Shown: piece after piece, positions 1 to 10,934 of the stretch | Layout: each line of letters opens with the position of its first letter | Position numbering within the stretch: position 1 is the first letter of the stretch | Source of the DNA: Guadua angustifolia | Taxonomy: Eukaryota; Streptophyta; Magnoliopsida; Poales; Poaceae | Direction: 5' to 3' | Assembly (NCBI GenBank): GCA_036346375.1 | Contig: CM070508.1 | Location: forward strand, 19,164,852 to 19,228,851 | DNA: 64,000 nt | Notes under the pieces: model-generated | What the model was told of the DNA's origin: nothing | The model's input: only the letters and a program-made list of their open reading frames with translations | Database searches by the model: none | Made by a program: the position numbers and the translations under genes

Positions 1-334
1 CTTGGCGAACAAATTGACAATCTGAAGCAGCGAGGCCGTGGACAAGGCCGTCAAACTTTCTAACCTGGTTTCATTACCACGTAACCTTCTTCCTCTTATA
101 CAAGTTCACTTAATTTACAAATGTGTGGCATTTATTCCTTAATGAATTTTGCCTCGAATGCTTGTGCGATGTCAAAGACACGCGGCGTGCTAACGATCTC
201 CGACAAATGTCACGTGGATGCGGTAGTAGAATTAAGGTCCATGGATGCTATGATTGCCATGGATATCGATTTCGATCCAAGCGGTGAGTCGGCTCGCCCC
301 AATGCAACTACGGTGAGCAATGGCGTCGTGAGTT

Positions 335-728
335 ATGTCACCGATGACTCGGTGGTCGGACATAGAGTACTATGGGATCATCGAGGATATTGTAGAAATT
401 TCGTATGAAGGCAACAAAGATCTCTCGCTCGTGCTCTTTCGTTGCGAGATGGTTCCATCAACTAGTGGGGTGCGGCGTGCTCCAAAACTAGGACTAGTGG
501 AGATCAATCATAAGAAGGCGTATCAAAAGCTGGCGTGTTCATTACTGCCGAACAAGTCGGTGGTGTTCTATCTGCCGTCGCATACGAATTACAAAAGTTG
601 GTGGATTGTACATAAATGTCTTCCACAGTAGATTGCCCGATCTCACGGAAGGCGACTACGATTCTCACCCAGGGCGTGGAGGTATTCCAAGAACAAGAGT
701 TACGGAGAAATTGCGTCGATATTGGTGA
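335..728 (+). pseudogene. TNP2-type CACTA transposase C-terminus (DUF4216-like)
   Basis: The reading frame contains YYGIIEDIVEISYEG followed by LVLFRCE, then KSVVFYLPSHTNYKSWWIVHK. This fits the DUF4216 region near the C-terminus of TNP2-type CACTA transposases, where a 'YYG..DIIEL.Y' segment is followed by 'VVLF.C.W'. A stop occurs after WWIVHKCLPQ, and the sequence continues in another frame (RLPDLTEGDYDSH) to a stop at 726-728, so there is a frameshift near 620. The upstream part (1-334) is probably the preceding portion of the same gene, but I cannot align it reliably. This is an inactive fragment. Confidence 0.65.
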
Positions 729-772
729 TGGGCTAGATAATATTTTGGGATCGATATACCCATCTCATGTAG

Positions 773-845
773 AAGGAGAAGAAGAGGAGGAAAGAAAGGA
801 GGAAGAGGAAGAGGAAGAGGAAGAGGAAGAGGAAGAGGAAGCCGA
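773..845 (+). repeat. GAAGAG-rich low-complexity tract
   Basis: A purine-rich tract of GAAGAG/GAGGAA units would encode a run of glutamates. It lies just after the transposase tail inside the CACTA element and is followed by about 120 bp of AT-rich sequence. Acidic tails are common in transposon genes, but the surrounding frame is broken, so I treat this as simple sequence. Confidence 0.7.
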
Positions 846-978
846 AGATTTTAAGCTATTTAATTTTATAGGTTTAATTTTATATACTTTATGTCATTTA
901 ATTTTATATACATTTATATTTTATTCGTTTCAATTAATATCAATGTACTTTATGTCATTTAATTTAATTTGTGCGAGG

Positions 979-2358
979 ATGGCTCAGGTTAAGAAGTTGG
1001 CTTCAAAATTGAAGAAGGTCTTGGGAAGGGGGCATGAGGAGTGCAGGCGGGGCAACTCACCCGATCTGGCGCTTCCCGGGAGGAGGAGGAGGAGGAGGTG
1101 GCTACCACCGACTCGGGAGGAGGAGGAGGTGGTGGAGGAGGAGGGCGACGATGAGCCGTTGGGGTTCTTGGCGTCGGGCACTTGAGGAGGGATGAGGGCG
1201 GGGCGAGGCTGGAGTCCATGGGAGTCTGTTGGTACCGAGTCGGGGTGCCTCCGCCTCGAGCTCTGGGATCCAAGAAGAGTCGGGGCGGAATAAATTGCCA
1301 AAAGCCCCCACAGATCCGGTAAACAAGATCTTGATAGTTGTTTCTAGCGGCGAAGGTATGTGCTACAAATTTTCGATGTCTTTTATTGCTAACCACAAAC
1401 TTGCTAACTACTTGTTATGAATTCTTCATGCGGTGGCTTGGTTTGCCTCAACAAGGGTAGCAGGGGCAGGCCACTTGCTAGGGGTGATCTTGAAGCAACT
1501 CTACCGGGCGAGTGGGCGAGGTGGTGCTCGATGCCGGTGACTAGATGGGCGACTACTCGCTCGTGGAGGGCGACGAGGAGGCCATTGCGGATCATTGCAT
1601 AGCCGAGTTACGGGTAAGTTGTCATTTCTATTAAAGTTTTGTGTTTATAGCTTCACGTGTTTGTTTCGTTTGAGGTAGTATCGGCTTGTACTGGCGCATC
1701 GGGGCGACTATCATGCTTGCATACTGCTGCTCGACACAATGGCGGCAAAGGCGGTCGGGGCGCCATCGAGTTATGCCGTGGGGGAGCGGTGATGAAGCAC
1801 TACAAGAGCGGGGATGAAGATCTCGAGGGCACATGCCTTGCGCGATACCTCGGCGAAGAGTACACCTTGGCGTCCGGATTTGGATGGACAAGTGTCCACA
1901 CACTTGGAAGGATCTCTGCAAGATGTGGGCATCGAAGGAGTGGATCGAGAGGTCCAAGAGGAGCAGGGGGAATCGAGAAGCCAACCCGAGATCTGTGTGA
2001 CCTACCTAGGTGGACGAGGCATGGGTCACGTCGCGCGTGATATCGTAAGTATACTAAGTACAACTCTAGCATTCTTGTCAATTCAGTTTTCATTTCACAT
2101 TTGAAATTGAGCTGCGGGAGTTTCATCTGGGACTTGAGCCCGATGGGTTCACCGTGTGGGCCATGCACACACGCCCGTGTCCGACTGACGATGCGCAACC
2201 ACAAATGGCCCCGGCTGCCGGAGAGGATTGTAAGTGACTTTCTCTTTTCGCTACTCTCTGACTATTGCAAGCGTGGCGAGCTAATCCACTTCATATCTTA
2301 TTTGTTTCGCGAGATACATACTGGTGCAGCCATGAAGGAGAAGCGCGGTGCCGTGTGA
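979..2358 (+). pseudogene. CACTA second gene, Transposase_24-like (Ptta/En/Spm) relic
   Basis: A possible start at 979 begins MAQVKKLASKLKKVLGR, followed by a GAG-repeat-rich region. Around 1895-1970 one frame reads TWKDLCKMWASKEWIERSKR and then a run ending in NREAN. This resembles the 'W..L...W.S.E....S.KNK.NR' core of the plant Transposase_24 family (second gene of En/Spm elements). A further exon-like stretch around 2100-2225 reads EIELREFHLGLEPDGFTVWA. GT-rich donor-like sequences (such as GTAAGT after 1610, 2044 and 2229) suggest introns. Stops fall within the segments, so the gene looks decayed. The exact exon structure is my inference. Confidence 0.5.
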
Positions 2359-3340
2359 CCCCTTGACCATGCGGTCGACCCTCGGTCATCTCGACCCGAT
2401 TCGGTGGGAGAGTCACGGCGGACTTCGGCTTCATGGACTCGGTGGTGGCGCCCGAATCGTCTGAGGCCAAAGTCGGGACACGTCGGCAATGAGCCGCCTC
2501 TTCCGCGATGCAGCTAAAGCCCAGCGAAGATGATCGCGAGTTGCAGCAGCGAATCTGGCGGATGGCGCGGAGGCGGCGGATGGCGGAGGCGGAGGCGAGA
2601 GGAGGATAGGAGGCGATCTGAGGCCCTCGAGTCGAGAACCTCTGGATGTACAACTATTTCGAGGTAATTAAGATTGTATCGTAGCTACATTGTACTTACA
2701 CATTTCAGATGCTAACATATCATATCCACGATCGTTGCGGGCGGGACCCTCCGCCGACCCTGAGATGCCACCTCGCCACCGTTCTTCACGCAGACACCGG
2801 CCTTGGCCGCAAGAGGTAATGCATTTTGTTCCAATTTTAGCTAACTATTCATACAAGTACACAAATGCACAAGAGTTTTGAACATTGTGGTTTCCTCTAT
2901 TCTTGCGGTGTCGCCTCATTGCGCCTTCTCTGCGACGAATGCTCCACAGGAGGTGATTCGATGGCACAAGATCGTATGAATCAATTAAATCGACAGACGT
3001 GTTTGCCGATCCTTTTGCGGTTCGCAATCTTAGTTATTTGTTTTGTTGGTAGAATAGTATGTCATGTTCTACATAGACATGTTGATTGTGAATGTGATGT
3101 ACTCTTTTGGTTTGAGCTGAATTTGGGACTTATTGATGCATTTTGCTATACGTGTCGATGGTGATCATTTGTGCATTGTATTGGTGAATCACGAATGTGG
3201 TAATGTGTGTGAAATTATATGTTGTGATTGTTACGGGCAATTGGGGATATAAAGCTGCTTTGGGAATGGGGTTTTTTGCGAGTTAAAATTGGATTTTTTA
3301 AATTCGCGATATTTTTTTATTTTTACAACTTTGTGTCCTC
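2359..3340. other. CACTA interior without supported coding sequence
   Basis: This stretch holds the decayed end of the second gene and AT-richer sequence after about 2970. Short open frames exist, but I recognise none of them. It is interior sequence of the CACTA element, since it lies between the second gene and the subterminal repeats. Confidence 0.5.
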
Positions 3341-3904
3341 GGCTCTAACAATGCCGGCGACACAAGATAGCCCGAGTTACGGCACGGAAGAAGTGCGTAA
3401 TCGTCGGCCATAGCCCGGGCGAGACACAGATGTCCACTGTGTCGCGGCTTCAACCATGCCGGCGACAAAAGATAGCCCGAGTTACGGCACGGAAAAGTGC
3501 AATATCGTCGACTCTGACCCGGCCGAGGACACAGATGTCCACTAATGTCGGCGGCATTAATTAGGCGAGGACACAGATGTCCACTCTGTGTGGCGGCATT
3601 AATTAGGCGAGGACACGGATGTCCACTCTGTGTCATCGGCATTAATTAGGCCGAGGACACAAGTGTCCCCTCTGTGTCAGCGACTTTAAGTTCGCCGACG
3701 ACAAATGTGCGGGTGTCGGGCGGCCCCGGATGGCATCTGTGTCGTCGGGATTTATTGTGGCCGTGGACATAGGTTGGTTGTGTCGTCGACTACGTGTGCG
3801 TGGGACTTGTGTCGTCGGGAGGTGACGACAAAAGCCTGTGTCGGCGGTTTTGGCATCTGTGTCGTCGGTAAAAGCCGAGGACACTGAGCAAGATCCCTGT
3901 AGTG
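3341..3904. repeat. CACTA subterminal repeat array and 3' terminal inverted repeat
   Basis: GC-rich units built around GACACAGATGTCCAC recur in both orientations. Between about 3525 and 3690 they form roughly 43-bp tandem units ending in GGCATTAATTAGGC. Many units contain GACACA facing TGTGTC and so can fold. In En/Spm elements such subterminal repeats are the binding sites of the element's TNPA-type protein. The outermost 23 bp (3882-3904) are the terminal inverted repeat, and the sequence from 3905 is host flank. Confidence 0.8.
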
Positions 3905-4115
3905 ATGGCCTCTGAGATACGATTTCCATCTATACTTTCTATAACTTTATGTTAAAATATACTAATAAAATTATAATATTATAAAAGTATTTTTAATAGA
4001 TAATCTAATTATATAATTTTTGTATAACCAATCTAAATAAACCTATTAACATCTAAACTTTACAAAGTTTAAAGCACGAATTATAGGTCGTCAAGTAAAA
4101 AGAAAAGAGGTAGTA
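3905..4115. other. AT-rich spacer next to CACTA end
   Basis: This is short AT-rich sequence with no open frame of note. It may be a remnant of another small element, since strings such as AATTATAATATTATAAAAGT also occur near 57750, but I cannot define ends. Confidence 0.4.
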
Positions 4116-4400
4116 CTTCCTCCATTTAGAAATATAAAGCCTATAGTTTGAATGATCTTGTTTAAAAATGCAAGGCTTGTATGCATATTTAATGTGGCTT
4201 TTCCTACCATACACCTATTTATTATCTATCAACTGCATGCATTTATTCATTACAACCATAAAAAAAATGTTATATCTCATCTTCTAAAACAATTAAGTAA
4301 GGGTATTTAAGTTATTTTTATTTATTCCTTTCTTAATTTTACTTTAACTTTAATTTTTATGTGTAGTTAAAATACGTTTTATATTTATGAACGGAAGGAG
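4116..4400. mobile_element. Stowaway-like MITE
   Basis: The left end CTTCCTCCATTTAGAAATAT and the inverted right end ATATTTATGAACGGAAGGAG form imperfect terminal inverted repeats about 285 bp apart, with an AT-rich, non-coding interior. The ends resemble the CTCCCTCCGT-type termini of grass Stowaway (Tc1/mariner-derived) MITEs. TA precedes the left end at 4114-4115; the right-hand TA is not clear, so the exact right boundary is uncertain. Confidence 0.6.
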
Positions 4401-4790
4401 CTTGATTAATACTAAGGGACCGTCGGTACCTTTGTCCCATCCTGTGCATATGTATTATGCAGTGCGCCACCACGTAACAACTATTATTGTTTTGACCTCC
4501 CTGACCACTGGGACAAGGAAAGATAGCCCACTAAGCGATTTATGGATTACCGGCCAGGACGTATCCATATAAAACGCTGGCTGGTAATAGTGTTCTTCAA
4601 ATTATTTGTTCATTTTTTTGGTAGCGTTTTGAAATATTCGTTACTATATACTCGAATGCTTCCTGACACCGGACAGGAAGATAGCCCTAATGAATGTCCG
4701 ATAAGAGCTTCAACCATTGATTAAATACTATTATCACTGAATACCATGAGTCATCACCCAGAAGGACACCAAACAGGAAGGTAGCCCTAA
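4401..4790 (+). pseudogene. Tandemly repeated exon-like relic, left part
   Basis: A short motif recurs three times: GGGACAAGGAAAGATAGCCC near 4507, CCGGACAGGAAGATAGCCCT near 4669 and CCAAACAGGAAGGTAGCCCT near 4769. The second unit runs on into AATGAATGTCC and then a splice-donor-like (G)TAAGAG. The third unit stops at the TAA at 4788-4790, where a MITE begins, and resumes at 42246 beyond the Pong-like element. One frame of unit 2 reads DTGQEDSPNECP. I do not recognise the protein. The pattern suggests an old gene with duplicated exons, broken by later insertions. Confidence 0.5.
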
Positions 4791-5091
4791 GGGCAGTCCC
4801 AATGCATATAGTTTCTATAACTTCCATGTCATCTAGACACTATATGTATAAATTATGCTCCCAATGGATAGTTTCTTCAAAATAAACTCTCATCCAATCT
4901 CCTCTTTTCTCTTATTTTCTCATCCAATCCCCTTTTTCCCTTTCTTGATACTTGTGTAGAAATGGTTTCCTGCATGAGAAATGGTTTCCTTCTCTTTCAT
5001 CATTAACTCTACCTCCACATCACCATTGTGCTTACATGGCAACCTAATTAATGCTATGGAAACTATCCTATTCATCCCATTGGGATTGCCC
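4791..5091. mobile_element. Tourist-like MITE with TAA target duplications
   Basis: The element begins GGGCAGTCCCAATG and ends CATTGGGATTGCCC, near-perfect terminal inverted repeats 301 bp apart. TAA lies immediately outside both ends (4788-4790 and 5092-5094). A 3-bp TAA/TTA duplication is the mark of PIF/Harbinger-derived Tourist MITEs. The interior is AT-rich and non-coding. Its right-hand TAA is shared with the Pong-like element that starts at 5095. Confidence 0.85.
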
Positions 5092-5799
5092 TAAGGGCAT
5101 ATACAATGAGCATTAATTGTTAGCCTTAAAAATAGTCACATAGGCAGAGAATCTAACGTGGAGGGGAGAGATGATAAGGAGAGAGAAACAATATTGTTTC
5201 ACGTAGCATCGGCTCTTGATGTGGGGATCAAAAAAACATCGACGCTAGTGTCACCGCTTGGAGAACCAGCCGGCCCTAGCGCCTCCTTTCGCGATCCACT
5301 GCGTGCTCTTCTTTTTTTCCCTCGTGCACCTTCATTTCCCCCATCGTGCCCGGTTTCCTTTCCTCTCGCACGCGGCTTCTTTTTTTGCTACTCCTTCGGC
5401 CGCCCTGCCCACCTTGCTTCCTCTCCTCTGGCGTCGCCCTGCCCGCCCTGCTTCCTCTCCGATTGCTGCCGCCCTGCCTGCTTCCTCTCCGGCCGCCACC
5501 GCCCCACCCGCCTTCTTCCTCTCCTCCGCCGCCGCCCCTCCCCGCCTGCTTCCTCTCCTCCGCCGCCGCCCCTCCCCGCTTGCTTCCTCTCCTCCGCCGT
5601 CACCCCCCCCCCGAGCTTGTTGAGATTCTGGTGCTCCAGAGCGAGGGGACGGCAGGGGAGTGGCCTCCACGGCGTGATTTGGTACATATCTTCCTTTTTG
5701 TTCGCTTCTTGTTTGATCGAGTTCTTATGGCGCTCAAATATTTGGTTTTTGTTGATAGATTTGGAAGATTGATCGTGTTTATGCATGCCATAATCAAGG

Positions 5800-6012
5800 A
5801 TGAGTAGCGAGCGCAAGAAGATGACATGCTCGCCGCTGGTGCCTTCATTGCCAGGCGCGCTCGATACCCAATCATCGCCAGGCGCCAACTCCACCTCCGC
5901 CAACATGCCTAATGCTGCTGGTGCCTTTCCTCCTCTCTCTGGATATCATTTTGGTGGTTCTTGGTTGGGCACAAGCACTGGTAGCCCTGTTTCCCAGAAT
6001 TTGCAGAATTAG
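5800..6012 (+). pseudogene. Pong-like ORF1, first exon
   Basis: This open frame starts MSSERKKMTCSPLVPSLPG and ends in a stop 70 codons on. It is Ser/Pro/Gly-rich and contains GYHFGGSWLGTSTG, like the low-complexity N-termini of Harbinger ORF1 proteins. It follows a CT-rich leader at 5280-5680. The rest of ORF1 lies about 32 kb away at 38500-39624, separated by the nested retrotransposons. Assignment rests on position and composition, not on a conserved motif, so the start is tentative. Confidence 0.4.
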
Positions 6013-6715
6013 TAAGAACAAAATCACAACAATGATTTCTGAAATTGTTTTCCAATTAGTTCAATTTTTGAAATTGTTTTCCAATTTCTTATATTAAGTT
6101 CCCTAGTGCCCGATGCTAAATCCATATGAGGAAGGAATTTCCTTTATGTGATTAATAGAATAGTTCTTAGGTCCCGCTGTTGCATAGTGCCATAAGTTTC
6201 ACTTACACAGCAGCAGCTTAGCCGAAACCAAACTAATGCTTTGGCATATATTTCTTTGTTGTCATCTAGCAATGCAAGTACTACTTGGTATGTGTTGAGC
6301 TTATTCATTTTGTGTTAGCGGAATGGAGTACTTCTGCACAACACATTTCATGGTTTCATCTGTTGTTTTCATCCACCAGTGGATGATATATTTCAATCTC
6401 ATTATGAGCACGGTAAACATCCTGTGTATTTAGATCTGTTGGTTATGTCTAATTGCCTAAATTCTCTAACCTTATTAGTTCCCTCACTTTTTTGGCACTT
6501 CAATGTTTCAGTATCTTAACATGAGATGCCAATAGACAATGGATTAGATAGTTCGTAACATTTGAAACTTTGTGCGCACAAACGGATATTTTATCAGTAG
6601 CAGTTGACATGTACCTTCTTAAATTAGTTAGGACTTAGGAGAACACTGAGATAGTATAGTTAATTAGCATTGGTTTCTTATATGAATGTGGAGCAAGCCC
6701 CTCCAAAATCTGCCA
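6013..6715. other. Pong-like interior between ORF1 exon and retrotransposon insertion
   Basis: This is AT-rich sequence with no supported gene, probably an intron or poorly conserved part of ORF1. The last stretch (6682-6714) reads MNVEQAPPKSAM in one frame and may be exonic; the Tat-type retrotransposon interrupts it right there. Confidence 0.4.
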
Positions 6716-6720
6716 TGGTG

Positions 6721-7383
6721 CTTATCGACGATCGGGATCACAACCGCATGAAAACAAGATGGAAATTCGGTGTGATATGGGACCCAGCTGCGCCGCTCAA
6801 GCGGAGGAATGGGCGGACCGACGATGGTCGGGCAAGACGACAACAGCGTGAGGCAGAGGTTTATCTTGGTTCGAGCCTGTGAAGGTAATAGCTCTACTCG
6901 ATCGCATTGCGTGATATTCTTAAGCTTTTTACGAGTGCGGTGTGTTACAACTCAAGTTCGGCGATGGCTATGTCTAAGCTCGAGCTATGGCGTGTTGTGT
7001 GTTGTCCTCGTGTCCCCTGAGAGACTATGCATCCTTGGTCTTATACCTCCTCTGCACGCAACGGATGGGAGAGATTCCCGGGAAGTGGCCTTCATGCATG
7101 TTGAGGGCTGGCAGTAACCGCTCCGGATTTGATGCGCACACCTGCCTCATCCCCACGACCCGCGTTTTGGCAACCGCCGGTCAAATGCATGATCCGTAAT
7201 CCAAGGGTGGACTCTGACTTGAGCGAGAGCCGACCCGACCTCGAGGTCGTGTGGGGCCGCGCTTGGGTCCAGCGAGCTCTAGGTCGAGCGTCTCGGCATA
7301 CGCCCAAGTCGTGGTCGAGGCCTCCCGAGCTCGGGGGCCCGTTGGCCGTCTTGTTGGCCGGGCAAGGGCCTTGACCCTCGTCA
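6721..7383 (-). repeat. 3' LTR of the Tat-type element
   Basis: This segment aligns along its length with 37470-38132, from GATCGGGAT near the left to CCTCGTCA at the right end. The shared central block includes GTAATAGCTCTACTC and the stretch around CGTGTTGTGTGTTGTCCTCG. In the element's orientation the LTR begins TGACGAGG. The outer (left) end reads GCTTATCGACG where the other LTR has TGTCGACG, so this terminus has changed since insertion. Confidence 0.8.
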
Positions 7384-7806
7384 GCTAGCCCCCGAGGCTT
7401 AAGGTCGCGGCAGGAACACGGTCCGACCTTGAGCCTCTACAGTCGGGATTGGTTTCTGGAACCTTCGAGCTTGAGGTCGAGGTCGGGTAGAAAACGTAAC
7501 GCCAGGCTGTGTTGAAACGACACTTGGCACTTCTTGATCTCCGGAACCCTGGTACGGATGCAAACGGTCGGTGGACACCTGCTATGTCTCGAAACCGTAG
7601 CCCAGGCCTTAATTGCATCTGTCAAATAGTGGCCGGCACGCCCTTCAAAGCGCTGCGGACTGGATTTGGCGACGGTGCGGCCTATAAACTCAAAACCGCA
7701 GCGACTGTTGAGGAAACTTCCCGACCAGTGCCCTTCATCTTCCAAGCTCTCGTGCCCAAGCAAAAAACCTCCTCCCCCGCCTTTGACCGATATCACCGCG
7801 ATTGCC

Positions 7807-10800
7807 ATGGCCAAGCTAGGGAGGAGCATGTTGTCGCCTGCAAGGATGAAGGAACTCGAGACCCTGGGGCTGCTTGATCCATTCACATGGCGGCCTGCCG
7901 CAACATGAGACCGAGCCACGCCCGGGGCAGCGAGATCGTTTGCACCGAGCACTCGTCCTCTTGACTGCGGACCCGGAGAGCGAGTTCCTCTCCGTGGTCC
8001 TCACCAGTTGCGAGATTGAGCTCGTAAAACTGGTGCCAAACTCCATTCTTACTCTCGCCATCTTCTCCCACTTGTGCGAGGGGTTCCTAGGAATCCTTCC
8101 CAACCCCTCGCTCTTCTTTCGATACTTGACCTCTTAGCTTTGGGAAGGACCCGTGGTCGGATGCCTCTGTTTTTCGATGACCGAGGCTCAAGTGGTCCTT
8201 CCCAAGATCCAATCTCGGGACTCCCTCGGGCCATGGTCCGGCGGTGGTTCTATCTGAAGAAAGGGGAACCCCAGACGTTGTCATCTGAGGGAAAGCCCAT
8301 CGGCGGAAGAAGGAGACCCAGAGCGGACGATCTCGAGGTCGACGAAGAGGCCATCGCCGCCATTCATCTCTGAACCGGCGTGGTCTCACGGGCGAGCGAT
8401 CGCGATCGACTTCTTGCGGAATCGGGTGTCCCCCTCTGGCGGGCGCGACCCGTTCTCACGAGATCAAGGCGCATCGACTCGACCGCGAGGTATGTCCGTA
8501 TGCCCCTTGCCTCGTGGTCTTGCTCGAGCACGCCCTCGATCTTCTCGAGGTCGTTCCTTTTGCGGCGCGAAGGAGTCTTGGGTTGCCGCCGGGATGAGCG
8601 AGATGTTCGGAAGCTGGCGCAACTACTCCATGGGCGACTCGTCGTGCGAAGAACGTGCTCGCCGAAAGGCGAGGTAAGCCATCCGGGCAATGGCTCGACT
8701 GAGCAACCACAGGGCCCTCCTTGATCCTTTCATGTATGCGGGACCATCGAGGCATTCGATATGGCAGACGGATGCTCCATTGCCGGGGCCAAGAGCAAAA
8801 AGAAAAAAGAGCCTTCCCGGTGAAGCGGACCGCTGGAGGCGAAGAAACCTCATGCCGAGTGGGGCGGCCGTACCATGGTAAGGATCCGTGGTCGAGCCCC
8901 GAGCCCGTGCTCGTGTGCCTTCTTTGGTTGTGAGTTTTCTCTCCTTGCGATGTGCAGAGTGCAGTGACGCCGCTAGGTCCTCGAGCCCTCTCCGGCCCCG
9001 GGGCCGGGCTCGGGCCCCCCACGGGCGGCGAGCGTCGAGGTAGCTCGGACTTGAGACCCAGTCGCGAGGACACCTGGCGAAGTGCCCGTCGGCCGGGGCA
9101 ACAAGACCTTCAGCAGACCCTCCCGGCGGGAGGCTGGAATCCTAGGTAAATCCCGGGCTTCTTGGCCCGTATCGTCCCCTCAGCATCTTTCTGGCTTAGT
9201 GTATGTTTTTGATCGCAGACCTTGAGCACCCGAGCTCAAAACTTGCCCGTTTTGACGATGGCTGTTGTCCAGGGCGAGTCCGAGTCCGGAGAGGAGGAGA
9301 ATGTCTTCGAGCTGGTCCCGCGCCGAGCTTCGTGCCCGACGTGGACCCCTTCGGGACCGCCAAGCCCGACCCCCGTTGGCGAGTTCTACCAAGGGGTCGA
9401 TGACCCGGACGAGGAGGAAAAATAGCCCGCGACCAGTGAGGATTACAAACCTTGGCGGCGAGGAGCCACCGCGGTTGTCGACCCTCGAGGTCGGCGGGAC
9501 GAGCACCAGTGCCACAGCCGCCACCATGAGTCGCCCCAGCTCACCCGACCACGGCCGCACGGGCGTCAGTCGTGACGCGCCGCCACCACGAGCAACACAG
9601 CTGCGAGGCGTCGAGACTTCTTGCGGCATGGCCGCACCGTGCACCGAGGTCATGGCACCCCAGGCCGCGAAGATCGTCCACGCCGCGGGAGGCCTTGCTG
9701 CGGAGCCGATCATCGTTCCCTCGGAGCCGGAGGCGAGCGGAGCCCTGACCACGGAGGTAGGGGCTAGCGTTGTCGCCGCTCCCTCCCCTGCCGACGAACC
9801 GAGCCCTCTGGAGGGGGCGACGGAATCCCAGCTCGCGCCCGGCGCAGAGCCTAAAGATCTGGCCCCAGTGCGCCGATGGGGGCTGCGGTCGACCTCATCC
9901 CAGGAGCAGTGGGCGACGAGGAGGAGGAAATCCCCCACGACCGCATCGATGATCACGAAGAATATACCCGCTCGCGCCTGGAGAATCGACTTCGCGGGGT
10001 AAGGGCCTCTCCGCGCACCCCGTAGCTTGTTAGCCTGAGCTCCCTGTTTCCTTTCTTAATCCGGGCCACCCTTTCTGTCGTGAAGGCGATCGACTATGTC
10101 TCCCTAGGGCTGCATGGCCTTCAAGAGCACGCCGATGTGCTGAGGGGCCTTCTGAACGTGGTGGAGGCGCGGGAGGCCGAGCGCTCGAGGCTCATCAGGA
10201 CCAACGAGGTCGATCGGTGAGCTCGGCGAAGCGGGGAGCTTGTCGATCTTCGCCAAACGATGAGGGCGCAGGAGGTAGCCCACGGCCGAAGCTCGAGCGG
10301 ACCAGGACCTCCGAAGTGAGCAACGGCTTCAAGGCCGTGGAGTCTGCGCCTGTGATCGCCAAGCGCTCATGGCGAGCGAGCCAAGGTCGAAGCGCTGGAG
10401 AAGGCTGCCGAGGAGCAAGCGTCCTCCCTGGCGAAGGTGTCCCCCGAGTTTGAAGCCAAGGTCCTGGAGCTCGAAGAGAGGCTTGGGCGTGCCAACGAGG
10501 TGGTCGAGGCCGAGCGGGCCAAGGTCGAGGCACTGGAGAAGGCCGCCGCGGAGCAAGCACCCTCCACGGCGAGGGCGTCCCCCGAGCTGGAGGCCAAAAT
10601 CCGCGAGCTTGAAGGGAAGCTCGAGCGCGCCACCGAGGCACTTGAAGCCGAGCGGGCCAAGGTCGAGGTGCTGGAGAAGGCCGCCGTGGACCAGACGTCT
10701 TCCTCGGAGAAGGCGCCCCCCAAGCTCGAGGCCAAGATCTCGGAGCTCGAAGGGAGGCTTGAGCGCGCAAAAAGGGCGGCGACGAGCGCCATGGCCCAAC

Positions 10801-10934
10801 TCCAAGACGAACGGCGCCGGGCTGCGGATGCCTCCACGGTAGCCCTCCAGAACAAGAGCGAGCTGTCGGCCCTGAGGGCCAAAGTCGCCGAGCTCGAGCA
10901 AGAGAGGCTTACCCGTGAGATGGCCGATCTGTAA
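7807..10934 (+). pseudogene. Antisense gene of the Tat-type element (Transposase_28 'putative gypsy type transposon' family)
   Basis: The gene runs opposite to pol, between integrase and the 3' LTR. It starts MAKLGRSMLSPARMKELETL; segments such as LVKLVPNSILTLAIFSHLCE and WFYLKKGEPQTLSSEGKPIG match the conserved N-terminal domain of the plant 'putative gypsy type transposon' family as I remember it. The middle is low-complexity and acidic or proline-rich. The C-terminal part (10375-10934) is a coiled coil of tandem units of about 46 residues with heptads such as LEAKIRELEGKLERA. Likely introns are 9146-9219 and about 9999-10084 (GT...AG). Several frame changes between segments indicate decay. 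The function of these antisense genes is unknown. Confidence 0.6.

Larger units (their letters stand above)
1..3904 (+). mobile_element. CACTA (En/Spm-like) transposon, right-hand part
   Basis: The stretch ends at 3904 with the reverse complement of a CACTACAGGG terminus, which is the signature end of CACTA elements. Directly inside that end is an array of subterminal repeats (3341-3904). Upstream lie the tail of a TNP2-type transposase gene and a decayed second gene, in the usual CACTA order. The left end and its 3-bp target duplication lie outside the window, so the full length is unknown. Both genes carry frame breaks, so this copy is probably not autonomous. The element class is certain from the terminus and gene content; I cannot name the family. 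Confidence 0.85.

Noticed and set aside
5158..5906. Several Pro/Ser/Leu-rich and Gly/Arg-rich open frames on both strands
   Set aside because: They arise from a CT-rich leader with CCGCC repeats in the Pong-like element and show no domain.
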